Shown here: in pieces, positions 15,144-22,742 of the stretch | How the letters are laid out: every line of letters starts with the position of its first letter | How positions within the stretch are numbered: position 1 is the stretch's first letter | From: Chthonomonas sp. UBA2362 | Lineage (GTDB): Bacteria; Armatimonadota; Fimbriimonadia; Fimbriimonadales; Fimbriimonadaceae | NCBI GenBank assembly: GCA_002344135.1 | Contig: DDTO01000002.1 | Coordinates: 236,794-300,793 of the forward strand | DNA length: 64,000 nucleotides | Direction of reading: 5' to 3' | Notes under the pieces: model-generated | Seen by the model: the letters and a program-made list of their open reading frames with translations, nothing else | Told to the model about the DNA's origin: nothing | The model's database searches: none | Translations under genes and position numbers: made by a program

Positions 15144-16162
15144 GACTTGCCCGCTACCTCGGCGGCGGAATGGTGACCCTCGACGACGCGCCCGTCCCCG
15201 AGTGCCCGACAGGGGGTTTGCTCGTTCGGACGGCGGTTTGCGGCCTGTGCTCCGGCGAACTGATGGAGTGGTACATGGACCAAAAGGCGCCGCACGTGCT
15301 AGGACACGAGGTGTCGGGCTGGGTCGAGGTTTCTGAGGACGAGCGTTTCGGGGTCGGCGAGTTGGTGTTCGTTCACCACCACGCACCATGCCTCGAATGC
15401 GAGCTTTGCCGCCGCGGCGCGTACGTCCACTGCCCGCGCTGGAAGGCCACGCGGCTCGATCCGGGCGGGATGTCGGAGATGTTCGCGGCAGGCCCGGAAA
15501 ACCTGACCGATGCCTTCGTGGTGGAGGGGATCGTGCCGGAGGCAGCCGCGCTCATCGAGCCGTTGGCTTGCGTGGTCAAGTCGATGGGCCGGGCGGGCTT
15601 CTCGTTCGAAGCCGAAGAGGGCGAAGAGGGCGAAGAAGAAGAAGAAGACGTCAACGCGGGGGGCGAGGAGACCCCCTGCGCGGTGGTCGGCCTCGGATCG
15701 ATGGGGCTCGCGCATCTGCTGCTCTCGCCGGCCGGCTCAGTGGGCTTCGAAACGAACCCCGCGCGCCGGGAGTGGGCCGAGGGGTTGGGGCTCAGGGCCC
15801 GACCTCCGGAGACGGGGCAGTCGTTCACGACGGTCTTCGTGTGTCCTGGAAGCCAGGAGGCCATAGACTTCGCCCTCTCGATTGCCGCGGAGGATGCCAC
15901 GATCGTGCTCTTCGCGCCACTGCCTCCAGGGCGTCCTGCCCGCCTCGATCTCCACGACGTGTATTTCCGAGACATTCGGCTGATCACCAGCTATTCGTGT
16001 GGCCCGAAGGACACCCGCACGGCCTATGGCCTCCTCGCTGCGGGGCTAGTGGCTCCCGAGCAGATCGTCAGTAACTGGATCGGTCTCGAGGACTTGCCCT
16101 CCGCCTACGGGGCGATGAAGCGAGGGGAGATCCTGAAGGCCATGGTGCGGTTCGGCACCTAG
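15140..16162 (+). CDS. Zinc-dependent medium-chain alcohol dehydrogenase family protein
   Basis: A 340-residue MDR-superfamily oxidoreductase. Catalytic zinc ligands are seen in VCGLCSGE (Cys about 34) and GHEVSG (His about 56). The structural zinc site is CLECELCRRGAYVHC (Cys about 84, 87, 90 and 98). The Rossmann motif is VVGLGSMGLAHLL. The GTG start at 15140 forms a GTGA overlap with the DUF58 stop; an ATG about 100 bases earlier would lie deep in DUF58. Odd feature: an acidic low-complexity insert of Glu and Gly (about residues 157-176) sits at the hinge before the Rossmann fold, encoded by a GAA/GAG/GGC run. Substrate cannot be told; sorbitol or threonine dehydrogenase-like enzymes are closest in layout. 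Confidence 0.85.
   Translation: MRLARYLGGGMVTLDDAPVPECPTGGLLVRTAVCGLCSGELMEWYMDQKAPHVLGHEVSGWVEVSEDERFGVGELVFVHHHAPCLECELCRRGAYVHCPRWKATRLDPGGMSEMFAAGPENLTDAFVVEGIVPEAAALIEPLACVVKSMGRAGFSFEAEEGEEGEEEEEDVNAGGEETPCAVVGLGSMGLAHLLLSPAGSVGFETNPARREWAEGLGLRARPPETGQSFTTVFVCPGSQEAIDFALSIAAEDATIVLFAPLPPGRPARLDLHDVYFRDIRLITSYSCGPKDTRTAYGLLAAGLVAPEQIVSNWIGLEDLPSAYGAMKRGEILKAMVRFGT
15607..15665 (+). repeat. GAA/GAG microsatellite-like tract inside the dehydrogenase gene
   Basis: Repeated GAAGAGGGC units and five GAA/GAC codons encode an acidic run within an otherwise normal dehydrogenase. The length is a multiple of three, so the frame is kept. Slippage could change its length. Confidence 0.6.
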
Positions 16163-16178
16163 CGCCGGGATGGGGAAT

Positions 16179-16200
16179 CCCCCTCGTCTCAACGAGGGGG
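16179..16200. terminator. Candidate terminator after the dehydrogenase
   Basis: CCCCCTCGT (16179-16187) pairs with ACGAGGGGG (16192-16200) around a four-base loop. There is no T-run, so it may instead be one of the dispersed palindromes. Confidence 0.4.
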
Positions 16201-16551
16201 AACTGGCCGGGCGGAGCCCGTGCCTGAGGGGGAGTAATCAGCTACGCCCCGCCGCCCGGGAGGGCCGTTCACTCTGGCGGGTGCGAGGCGCGGTACGGGA
16301 TTACTCCTCCACTTCGCGCGCTTCGCGGCGAAGGTCCCTCTCGCTCTCGCGAGGGGGAGCGCATCCGGTCACCTCTCCCGCCCGGCGGGGGAGGTCGGCC
16401 CGCAGGGCCGGGAAGGGGCCTTGGGCACTCCGCTGGGGGGCCTCCACTGCCCCTCCCGGTTCGCTTCGCTCACCGACCTCCCCACTTCGTGGAGAGGTGT
16501 TCCGGGCGTCGTCCCGAGGCTGCCGAGGGATGTCGGGTGCGGCGGTATCGA

Positions 16552-16581
16552 AAAGCGCGGTCGAGCCCGCGCACTCCAAAG
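16552..16581 (+). repeat. Dispersed 30-base element, copy 1
   Basis: Identical over 30 bases to the reverse complement of 42384-42413. Its centre, GCGCGG-TCGAGC-CCGCGC, is a hairpin. Confidence 0.8.
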
Positions 16582-16781
16582 GTCTGCCGCTCGCGTGAAC
16601 CGAAGCATGGCGGTTCCTCCACTCTGCTTCGCTTCGGTCGGAATGACGGCGCCTCAGTAGTAGCGATACCCGAGGAGCGAGGGCGAGATCTTCGTTCAGC
16701 CCGATCCTGCGGGGACGGAGGCATGAGGCCCGAGTGCAGCCGGACCTTCGTCGGCTGCTGCGTGACCCCCCGCGCCACGTT

Positions 16782-16789
16782 GGTATCCT
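16782..16789 (+). promoter_or_regulatory. Candidate extended -10 (GGTATCCT) for the M48 gene
   Basis: Fits the GGTANNNT pattern seen at other genes, but lies 60 bases before the M48 start, so this message would have a leader with a purine-rich site (AAGGGTAAGG) before the ATG. Confidence 0.35.
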
Positions 16790-16849
16790 AGGATGGGACC
16801 CCGCCCCTTGGAACGAGTAGACGGGCGAGGCGTCTGAAGAAGGGTAAGG

Positions 16850-18136
16850 ATGCTGCAGTACGTCACCTTGGCAGTCGGCGCGATCGCGGGCGCGTGGGCA
16901 TCGGACGGCCCATACGTCGCCTTGGACGACATTCGGCATCGAGTTTGCTGCAGTAGCGATTGGAGACAGGAACTGCCTCCCGAAGTGCGTGAAGTCGTGG
17001 CGCGGGTGGATAAGCAGGCCCCGGTTGCCGCCGACGATCCCGAGGCACAAAAGCGCGAGGCCCGACACCAGGCCGATCTCAAAGCCGACGCCGAGTTGGG
17101 CGCGAAGTACGCGGCGGAGATCGAAAAGGACCCTAAGTTGAAGGTCAGCACCAACGCCGAGATGATCGCTCGACTCCAGCGAATCGGCGGTGAACTGGCC
17201 CAAATCGCGAACACGACGCCGGTCGAAGTTTCCTGGGGTGATTCCCGGCTGAATCCCTTTAACTACCAGTTCAAGGTCCTGCAAGGGGACGAAATCAATG
17301 CGTTCAGCATTCCTGGCGGATACATATACTTTTACGAGGGCCTGATCAAGTACGCGGAGAGCGACGACGAACTTGCCGGGGTCGTCGCGCACGAGATCGC
17401 CCACGCCTCGTTTCGACACGTCGCTACACTCCGTCGCGAGGCCTCGAAGCTCGATGTCATTCAGATTCCCCTCATCCTCGCGGCGATCCTGACGGGAGGC
17501 GCGACGGCTCAGGGCTTGCTTCTGGGCGGTGGGCTCCTCGGCACCGCGATGACGAGCGGCTGGAGCGTCAAGGCCGAACAATCGGCCGATTTCGGGGGCT
17601 TTCAGTACATGAGGAAGAGCCGCTACAATCCGCTAGGACTGCTCACCTTCATGGAGCGCCTGGCCTACGACGATCGGAACAAGGCTCAGTTCGATTGGGG
17701 GATTTTCCAGACTCACCCGCCGTCGAGAGAGCGCGCTCAGGCGATTGTCCGGCGACTCGGCGAAGCGGGGATTCCGATCCGGCGCAGCCAAGTGACCCAG
17801 AGTTTCCGAACTCAGATCAAACCGGGGGACGACGGCTCGGTCGAACTGAGTTTCAACTCGGTCAAGGTCTTCAGTTTCGCCGGAAGCGACGCTCTTATTC
17901 GGGCCGACGAGGCTGCAGCGAATCTCGATTCATTCTTCGATGGACTGCCCAAGATGTTCGAGGTAACCGTCGACGGGGCGAACCTCGCCGGCCGCGGCAA
18001 GGTGCTGTTCGCGGTGACTGCCGAAGAGGCTGCGCTCGCCAAGCTGCCGATAGCCGAAGTCGTCGAGGAAGCCGCGCGTCGCCTCAAGCGAGTCGCCTAC
18101 GATCTCTCGTATCGCACCTGGGACGCCCAGTTCTAG
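16850..18136 (+). CDS. M48-family zinc metallopeptidase, exported
   Basis: A 428-residue peptidase of the BepA/Oma1-like group that acts in envelope protein quality control. The zinc motif is VVAHEIAHASFRH; the third ligand is the Glu of KAEQSADFGGFQYM. Upstream, NAFSIPGGYIYFYEGLI is the conserved segment before the metal site. A signal peptide (MLQYVTLAVGAIAGAWA) places it outside the cytoplasm, and a hydrophobic stretch (ILAAILTGGATAQGLLLGGGLL) lies after the HEIAH helix. The C-terminal 120 residues show no TPR repeats, unlike BepA. The ATG at 16850 has AGGGTAAGG upstream. queF begins 17 bases after its stop from its own promoter-like hexamer. Confidence 0.9.
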   Translation: MLQYVTLAVGAIAGAWASDGPYVALDDIRHRVCCSSDWRQELPPEVREVVARVDKQAPVAADDPEAQKREARHQADLKADAELGAKYAAEIEKDPKLKVSTNAEMIARLQRIGGELAQIANTTPVEVSWGDSRLNPFNYQFKVLQGDEINAFSIPGGYIYFYEGLIKYAESDDELAGVVAHEIAHASFRHVATLRREASKLDVIQIPLILAAILTGGATAQGLLLGGGLLGTAMTSGWSVKAEQSADFGGFQYMRKSRYNPLGLLTFMERLAYDDRNKAQFDWGIFQTHPPSRERAQAIVRRLGEAGIPIRRSQVTQSFRTQIKPGDDGSVELSFNSVKVFSFAGSDALIRADEAAANLDSFFDGLPKMFEVTVDGANLAGRGKVLFAVTAEEAALAKLPIAEVVEEAARRLKRVAYDLSYRTWDAQF

Positions 18137-18139
18137 CCT

Positions 18140-18147
18140 GGTACCAT
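18140..18147 (+). promoter_or_regulatory. Extended -10 (GGTACCAT) at queF
   Basis: TACCAT ends six bases before GTG 18154 and three bases before GTG 18151, which favours the second GTG as the start of a leaderless message. Confidence 0.45.
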
Positions 18148-18153
18148 CGGGTG

Positions 18154-18504
18154 GTGACGCCGGCCGTCGAGACCTTCCCGAATCCCGCTCCCCAGCGCAA
18201 CTACACGATCACGCACGCCTGCCCCGAGTTTACGAGCGTCTGCCCGAAGACCGGGCAACCGGACTTTGCGACGATAGAACTGGAGTACGTTCCCGACGAG
18301 TTGTGTATAGAGCTCAAGTCTCTCAAGTTGTACTATTTCACCTTTCGCAACCAGGGAATCTTCTTCGAGGCGGTCGTCAATCGGCTCCTCGACGAACTGA
18401 GCGATGCCTGCGGGCCGCGCTGGATGCGGGTCACGGGCCGGTTCAACGTGCGGGGCGGAATTTCGTCGGTGGTCGTTGCAGAGACTGGCGCTCGTCCTGC
18501 CTGA
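18154..18504 (+). CDS. queF: NADPH-dependent 7-cyano-7-deazaguanine reductase (QueF, type I)
   Basis: Reduces preQ0 to preQ1 in the queuosine tRNA-modification pathway. About 116 residues with the T-fold signatures: ITHACPEFTSVCPKTGQPDF, which holds the Cys that forms the thioimide and the downstream substrate Asp, and ELKSLKLYYFTFRNQGIFFE, the QueF motif with the substrate-binding Glu. The size fits the single-domain, Bacillus-type enzyme. The start is GTG 18154 (or 18151). None of queC, queD, queE or tgt is in this window. The gene lies just after the M48 protease on the same strand. Confidence 0.95.
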   Translation: MTPAVETFPNPAPQRNYTITHACPEFTSVCPKTGQPDFATIELEYVPDELCIELKSLKLYYFTFRNQGIFFEAVVNRLLDELSDACGPRWMRVTGRFNVRGGISSVVVAETGARPA

Positions 18505-18514
18505 GTCGCCTTCC

Positions 18515-18522
18515 GGTACAAT
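18515..18522 (+). promoter_or_regulatory. Extended -10 (GGTACAAT) of pckA
   Basis: TACAAT at 18517-18522 would start transcription near 18529, giving a leader of about 43 bases that carries the Shine-Dalgarno GAGGAGA at 18558-18564. No clear -35. Confidence 0.45.
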
Positions 18523-18571
18523 TCTTCATAGATTTCCCGCCTTTGCAGGCGGTTTTCGAGGAGAGTTGACA

Positions 18572-20104
18572 ATGTCGTCCCCCACCATGACCCCCAGCCC
18601 CATTCGGCTCGATGCCGCGTCCGAAGTCTTGCGAAACCTGCCCGTAGCCGAGCTCGTCGAGCACGCCGTCAAGTCCGGTGACCGGTTGGCCGCCAATGGT
18701 GCTCTGGTCGCTCTGACCGGCAAGTACACCGGCCGAACTCCCAAGGATAAGCACACCGTCCGCGAGCCCGGCAGCGAGGAGAACATCTGGTGGGAGAACA
18801 ACAATTCGATGGACCCCGCTACTTTCGCAAAGCTGGTCGAGAAAGCGAATGCTTACCTGGCCGGCAAGCACGCGTACGTGATCGACACGTATGGCGGCGC
18901 CGACCCCCGATACCGCATCGCGGCGCGATTCATCGTCACCCGGCCCTATCACGCGCTCTTCATCAAGCAGTTGCTGATCCGCCCTTCCAGCGCTGAACTG
19001 GCGACCTACGAGCCGGAGTGGACCGTCGTCGATCTGGGTGACCTGTCCTGTGATCCTGCAACGGACGGGACCAAGGGCGACGCCGTGATCGCGCTCAACT
19101 TCGCCGAGAAGACGGTCCTCATCATGGGCACCCAGTACGCGGGTGAGATGAAGAAGTCGGTCTTCACGATCCTGAACTACCTGCTCCCGCTTCAGGGCGT
19201 GCTGAGCATGCACTGCTCGGCCAACATCGGCGCCGAGGGCGATACGGCGCTTTTCTTCGGCCTGAGTGGAACCGGCAAGACCACCCTTTCCGCGAGCCCG
19301 AACCGCCGGCTCATCGGCGACGATGAGCACGGCTGGACCGACACCGGCGTCTTCAATTTCGAGGGCGGCTGCTATGCCAAGTGCATCAAGCTGAGCGCCG
19401 CCGGAGAGCCCGAGATTTGGAACGCGATCAGGTTCGGCTCGGTGCTGGAGAACGTGGTGATGGATGCCGCGCACGTGCCCGACTTCGACGACGGCAGCAT
19501 CACCGAGAACACGCGCTGCGCCTATCCGATCGACTACATCGAGAATGCGGTCGAGCCCTCGGTTGGCGGCCATCCCAAGAACATCGTTTTCTTGACCTGC
19601 GACGCCTTCGGGGTTCTGCCGCCCATCAGCCGGCTGACTCCTGAGCAGGCGATGTTCCATTTCCTGAACGGCTATACCGCCAAGGTCGCGGGCACCGAGG
19701 CTGGGGTCACCGAGCCGCAGACGACATTCAGCACCTGCTTCGGGGCGCCCTTCCTTCCGCTTCGGCCGAAGGTCTACGCCGAACTCCTGCGCGACAAGAT
19801 CGCCCGGCACGGCGCGAAGGTCTGGCTGGTCAACACCGGTTGGACGGGCGGCCCGTACGGCGTCGGAAGCCGGATGAAGCTGGCATACACCCGCGCCATG
19901 ATCGACGCGGCGTTCTCTGGCGGCCTGGACGGAGTCGAGTTCGTGACCGACCCGGTGTTCGGTCTCTCGGTGCCGACAACGTGTCCGAACGTGCCCAGCG
20001 AGGTCCTCTTGCCGCGAAACACCTGGTCCGACAAGGACGCTTACGACGCGAAGGCGACTCAACTCGCGGGCATGTTCGAAGAGAACTTCCGCAAGTTCGC
20101 CTAG
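18572..20104 (+). CDS. pckA: Phosphoenolpyruvate carboxykinase (ATP)
   Basis: Converts oxaloacetate and ATP to phosphoenolpyruvate, CO2 and ADP, the entry step of gluconeogenesis. The 510-residue protein has the kinase-1a P-loop GLSGTGKTTLS, the metal and oxaloacetate-binding block IGDDEHGWTDTGVFNFEGGC, and the upstream ALTGKYTGRTPKDKH and NIGAEGDTALFFGLSG segments of the ATP-dependent class. NTGWTGGPYGVGSRMKL and FSTCFGAPFLPL are further conserved blocks. The ATG at 18572 is fixed by the strong Shine-Dalgarno GAGGAGA; longer in-frame starts upstream would read through queF. Cytosolic. Confidence 0.98.
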   Translation: MSSPTMTPSPIRLDAASEVLRNLPVAELVEHAVKSGDRLAANGALVALTGKYTGRTPKDKHTVREPGSEENIWWENNNSMDPATFAKLVEKANAYLAGKHAYVIDTYGGADPRYRIAARFIVTRPYHALFIKQLLIRPSSAELATYEPEWTVVDLGDLSCDPATDGTKGDAVIALNFAEKTVLIMGTQYAGEMKKSVFTILNYLLPLQGVLSMHCSANIGAEGDTALFFGLSGTGKTTLSASPNRRLIGDDEHGWTDTGVFNFEGGCYAKCIKLSAAGEPEIWNAIRFGSVLENVVMDAAHVPDFDDGSITENTRCAYPIDYIENAVEPSVGGHPKNIVFLTCDAFGVLPPISRLTPEQAMFHFLNGYTAKVAGTEAGVTEPQTTFSTCFGAPFLPLRPKVYAELLRDKIARHGAKVWLVNTGWTGGPYGVGSRMKLAYTRAMIDAAFSGGLDGVEFVTDPVFGLSVPTTCPNVPSEVLLPRNTWSDKDAYDAKATQLAGMFEENFRKFA

Positions 20105-20150
20105 GCCGCGCAGCGGTTACGGGATGGGAACCGGAGGCGAGACGCCCTCC

Positions 20151-20178
20151 GGTAAACTATCGCCGCGTCGCGCGACGC
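20151..20178 (+). promoter_or_regulatory. lpdA promoter candidate with adjacent palindrome
   Basis: GGTAAACT (20151-20158) is an extended -10 like those at other genes. A perfect 14-base palindrome, GCGTCGCGCGACGC, follows at 20165-20178, right at the expected transcription start, where it could be an operator or the 5' end hairpin of the leader. About 130 bases of leader remain before the start codon. Confidence 0.4.
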
Positions 20179-20311
20179 AGGTTTCTCTATGAGCACCGAT
20201 GGCCACGCTTCCCATAGCCCGACCTTCGGGCCGACCGTGGCCTTATCACCGTCGATAGAGTCGCTCATCAAGCAGATCTCAGAAATATCGATTCAGGAGC
20301 TAGCATTTCCC

Positions 20312-21730
20312 ATGGCAAACGAAAAGTTCGATGCAGACATTATTGTGATCGGAGCTGGACCCGGTGGCTACGTAGGTGCGATAAGAGCCGCTCAATTGGG
20401 AGCTAAGGTCATCTGTATCGAAAAGGAGTATCTGGGTGGTACATGCCTGAACTGGGGGTGCATCCCCTCCAAGGCGATGATCGCCAGCGTCGAGCGATTG
20501 CAACACGTTCAGCACGCCGATCAGCTCGGCGTTATCGTCAAGGGAGATGTCTCGATAGATTTCGAGAAGTTCGGTGCTCGGCGAGACAAGATCGTCCAGA
20601 CTCAGCGCGGAGGCATCGGCTCGCTTTTCAAGAAGAATGGAATCCGGCACGTCGAAGGTTTTGCTCGATTCATCGACGCGCATACGATCGAAGTCGAAAA
20701 GGACGGTAAGAAGGAAAGACTAACGGCTAAGAACTTCTTGCTCGCAATGGGATCGAGCGTCATACGCCTTAACATTCCTGGGCTTGAAAAGGCGGGTCGC
20801 GAACAGAACGTCTGGACTTCCGACGACGCCGTGACGGCGCCTTTCGTTCCGGAAAGTATGCTCGTCCTCGGTGGAGGCGCTGTCGGTGTGGAGTTCAGCT
20901 ACGTCTTCAACGGACTCGGCACCAAAGTCACCTGCGTCGAGATGATGCCGAATCTGATCCCGATGATGGATACCGACCTCGGAACGGAACTCGGCAAGCT
21001 CCTTGGTCGCCAGGGAATCAAAGTCATGACGGGAGCGACCCTCGAGAAGTGCGCGAAGACCAAGAAGGGATGGAAGTGCACGGTGAAGCGGGGCGTCGAA
21101 ACCGAAGAGATAGAGGTGCAAGTCATCCTTCTCGGTGTCGGGCGCAAAGCGAATACGGAAGGGATGGACCTCGAAAAGATCGGTGTAAAACTGCATAAGC
21201 GAGGAGTCGAGCTCATGGACGATACGCTCATGACGCACGTGCCGAACATCTACGCAATAGGCGACGTGACTGGTCGAATCCAGTTGGCCCATGTCGCCAG
21301 CGCCGAGGCAATCTGTGCGGTTACGAATATGGTGAAAGGCACCAGCAAGAAGTTCGATTACAAGGCGGTACCAAACTGCGTTTATACGGTTCCGGAAGTT
21401 GCGAGCGTTGGCATGACCCAGAGCGAAGCGGAGACCGCCGGCTACGAGGTAACGATCGGCAAGTTTGCCTTTCGTCCGTTGGGCAAGGCGATGGCCATTG
21501 CCGAGCAGGATGGATTTGTCAAGGTCGTCGCGGAAAAGAAATACGGCGAAGTGCTCGGGGTCCACATGATCGGTGCCCACGTGACCGATATGATCGCTGC
21601 CGCCGTCGTTGCTCTCAAACTTGAGGCTACTCTCGACTACATGTGCGATACGATTCACGCGCACCCGACGATGGCCGAGGCCATGCTCGAAGCTTACGAG
21701 GACGCCGCCGGCCACGCCATCCACAAATGA
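20312..21730 (+). CDS. lpdA: Dihydrolipoyl dehydrogenase (E3)
   Basis: FAD enzyme that reoxidises the lipoyl groups of pyruvate and 2-oxoglutarate dehydrogenases and the glycine cleavage system. The 472-residue protein has the FAD motif VIGAGPGGYVGAIRAAQLGA, the redox disulfide GGTCLNWGCIPSKA, the NAD motif LGGGAVGVEFSYVFNGLG, a second FAD site YAIGDVTGRIQLAHVASAE and the catalytic His-Glu in HAHPTMAEAMLEAYED. The ATG at 20312 gives the usual length and has AGGAG about 12 bases upstream; an ATG at 20189 would add 41 unusual residues. The gene uses visibly more A- and T-ending codons than its neighbours. It is coupled to gmk by ATGA. Confidence 0.97.
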   Translation: MANEKFDADIIVIGAGPGGYVGAIRAAQLGAKVICIEKEYLGGTCLNWGCIPSKAMIASVERLQHVQHADQLGVIVKGDVSIDFEKFGARRDKIVQTQRGGIGSLFKKNGIRHVEGFARFIDAHTIEVEKDGKKERLTAKNFLLAMGSSVIRLNIPGLEKAGREQNVWTSDDAVTAPFVPESMLVLGGGAVGVEFSYVFNGLGTKVTCVEMMPNLIPMMDTDLGTELGKLLGRQGIKVMTGATLEKCAKTKKGWKCTVKRGVETEEIEVQVILLGVGRKANTEGMDLEKIGVKLHKRGVELMDDTLMTHVPNIYAIGDVTGRIQLAHVASAEAICAVTNMVKGTSKKFDYKAVPNCVYTVPEVASVGMTQSEAETAGYEVTIGKFAFRPLGKAMAIAEQDGFVKVVAEKKYGEVLGVHMIGAHVTDMIAAAVVALKLEATLDYMCDTIHAHPTMAEAMLEAYEDAAGHAIHK

Positions 21731-22290
21731 AGGGAATGCTCGTCATCCTCAGCGGCCCGAGTGGAGTCGGAAAGGACACCGTTCTCGCCTCTTGGTCGCG
21801 GGCCGAACCACGGGTCGTGCGGGTCGTGGCTTACTCGACCCGCGCGATGCGGCCAGGCGAAGTAGACGGTGTCGATTACCACTTCGTAGACCGCCCGACC
21901 TTCCTGCGGATGGCCGAAGAGGGCGCCTTCCTGGAGCACAAGGAAGTCCACGGTAACCTGTATGCTACGCCGAAGAAGGACATGGAGGCTCTCCTTGAGC
22001 AAGGCAAGATCGCAGTGCTCAAGATCGATGTGCAGGGCGCCCTCACCGCGATGGCTTTGCGGCCAGACGCTGTTTCGATCTTCCTTCTCCCGCCCTCGAT
22101 GGAGGTCCTGGAGCAGCGAATTCGGGGGCGCGGCGCCGACGACGAGGCCACGATCCAGCGCCGCCTGAAGAACGCCAAGACCGAATTGTCCTTCGCAGAT
22201 CGCTACCAGCACCGGGTCGTCAACGATGATCTAGCCCGAGCGGTCGGGGAGGTGGCGAGCATCGTCGCCACTACCGAGGAAAGGGCGTGA
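21727..22290 (+). CDS. gmk: Guanylate kinase
   Basis: Phosphorylates GMP to GDP with ATP. The 187-residue protein has the P-loop GPSGVGKDTVL, the GMP-binding STRAMRPGEVDGVDYHFV, FLEHKEVHGNLYATPKK, the KIDVQGAL segment and the lid (RIRGRGADDEATIQRRL). The P-loop has Asp-Thr where Ser/Thr-Thr is common, a known variation. The start ATG at 21727 overlaps the lpdA stop (ATGA); an ATG at 21736 is an alternative. Its own stop overlaps the rfaE2 start (GTGA), so lpdA, gmk and rfaE2 form a coupled unit. Confidence 0.96.
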   Translation: MKGMLVILSGPSGVGKDTVLASWSRAEPRVVRVVAYSTRAMRPGEVDGVDYHFVDRPTFLRMAEEGAFLEHKEVHGNLYATPKKDMEALLEQGKIAVLKIDVQGALTAMALRPDAVSIFLLPPSMEVLEQRIRGRGADDEATIQRRLKNAKTELSFADRYQHRVVNDDLARAVGEVASIVATTEERA

Positions 22291-22742
22291 GCACGCTCGA
22301 GAAGGCGCTCGAGCGACGCCAGGGACGACGACTGGTCTTCACCAACGGCGTGTTCGACATCCTGCATGCGGGCCACGTGCGTTTGCTCGAAGGGGCCCGC
22401 TCGCTGGGCGATCTGCTCGTGGTCGGGGTGAACGACGACGACTCCGTGCGGCGTCTCGGCAAGGGGCCGGAACGACCCATCAACCAGCTCGCGGATCGGA
22501 TCGCCGTGCTCGAAGGTTTGCGGGCCGTCGATGCGGCCGTCCCCTTCTCGACCGACACTCCCGAGGTGCTCATCGAGACGCTGCGGCCAGAGGTTCATGT
22601 CAAGGGCGGGGACTACCGGGAGGAGGACCTCCCCGAGGCCCGATTGGTTCGATCGTACGGAGGCGAAGTCGTCATCTTGCCTCTGCTCGAAGCGCGCTCG
22701 ACCAGTGAGATCGCTCGCCGCATCATTCGGGTTCAAGAGTGA
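22287..22742 (+). CDS. rfaE2: D-glycero-beta-D-manno-heptose 1-phosphate adenylyltransferase
   Basis: Makes ADP-heptose for the LPS inner core. The 151-residue protein is a stand-alone version of the C-terminal half of HldE. It has the nucleotidyltransferase motif FTNGVFDILHAGHVRLLEGA with HxGH, VGVNDDDSVRRLGKGPERP, the VHVKGGDY strand and a C-terminal STSEIARRI motif. Its presence argues for a diderm cell with heptose-containing LPS or S-layer glycan. Translationally coupled to gmk by GTGA. Its last 20 bases overlap the convergent AI-2E gene. Confidence 0.95.
   Translation: MSTLEKALERRQGRRLVFTNGVFDILHAGHVRLLEGARSLGDLLVVGVNDDDSVRRLGKGPERPINQLADRIAVLEGLRAVDAAVPFSTDTPEVLIETLRPEVHVKGGDYREEDLPEARLVRSYGGEVVILPLLEARSTSEIARRIIRVQE

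Larger units (their letters stand above)
16163..16849. other. Repeat- and palindrome-rich non-coding region
   Basis: Almost 700 bases without a supported gene. It holds a 9-bp stem hairpin just after the dehydrogenase stop (16179-16200) and several GC-rich inverted repeats of the CTCTCCCGCC/GGCGGGGGAG kind near 16370-16410. It also holds a 30-base element at 16552-16581 found again inverted at 42384-42413, and words such as CTTCGCTTCGGTCGGAATGACG that resemble the second repeat region. A promoter candidate for the M48 gene lies at its end (16782-16789). Long open frames on both strands here are translations of repeats. Confidence 0.6.

Noticed and set aside
14148..15389. Minus-strand open frame of 413 codons across DUF58
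   Set aside because: Antisense shadow; Arg- and His-rich without domains.
16301..17581. Minus-strand open frame of 426 codons over the repeat region and M48 gene
   Set aside because: It is antisense to M48 and reads repeat DNA; no domain.
18443..20062. Open frame of 539 codons antisense to pckA
   Set aside because: Complete pckA motifs on the plus strand explain the DNA; the antisense translation is Arg- and Gly-rich without domains.
20189..20311. N-terminal extension of lpdA from ATG 20189
   Set aside because: Adds 41 residues not found in E3 enzymes and would include the leader; ATG 20312 gives the normal start.
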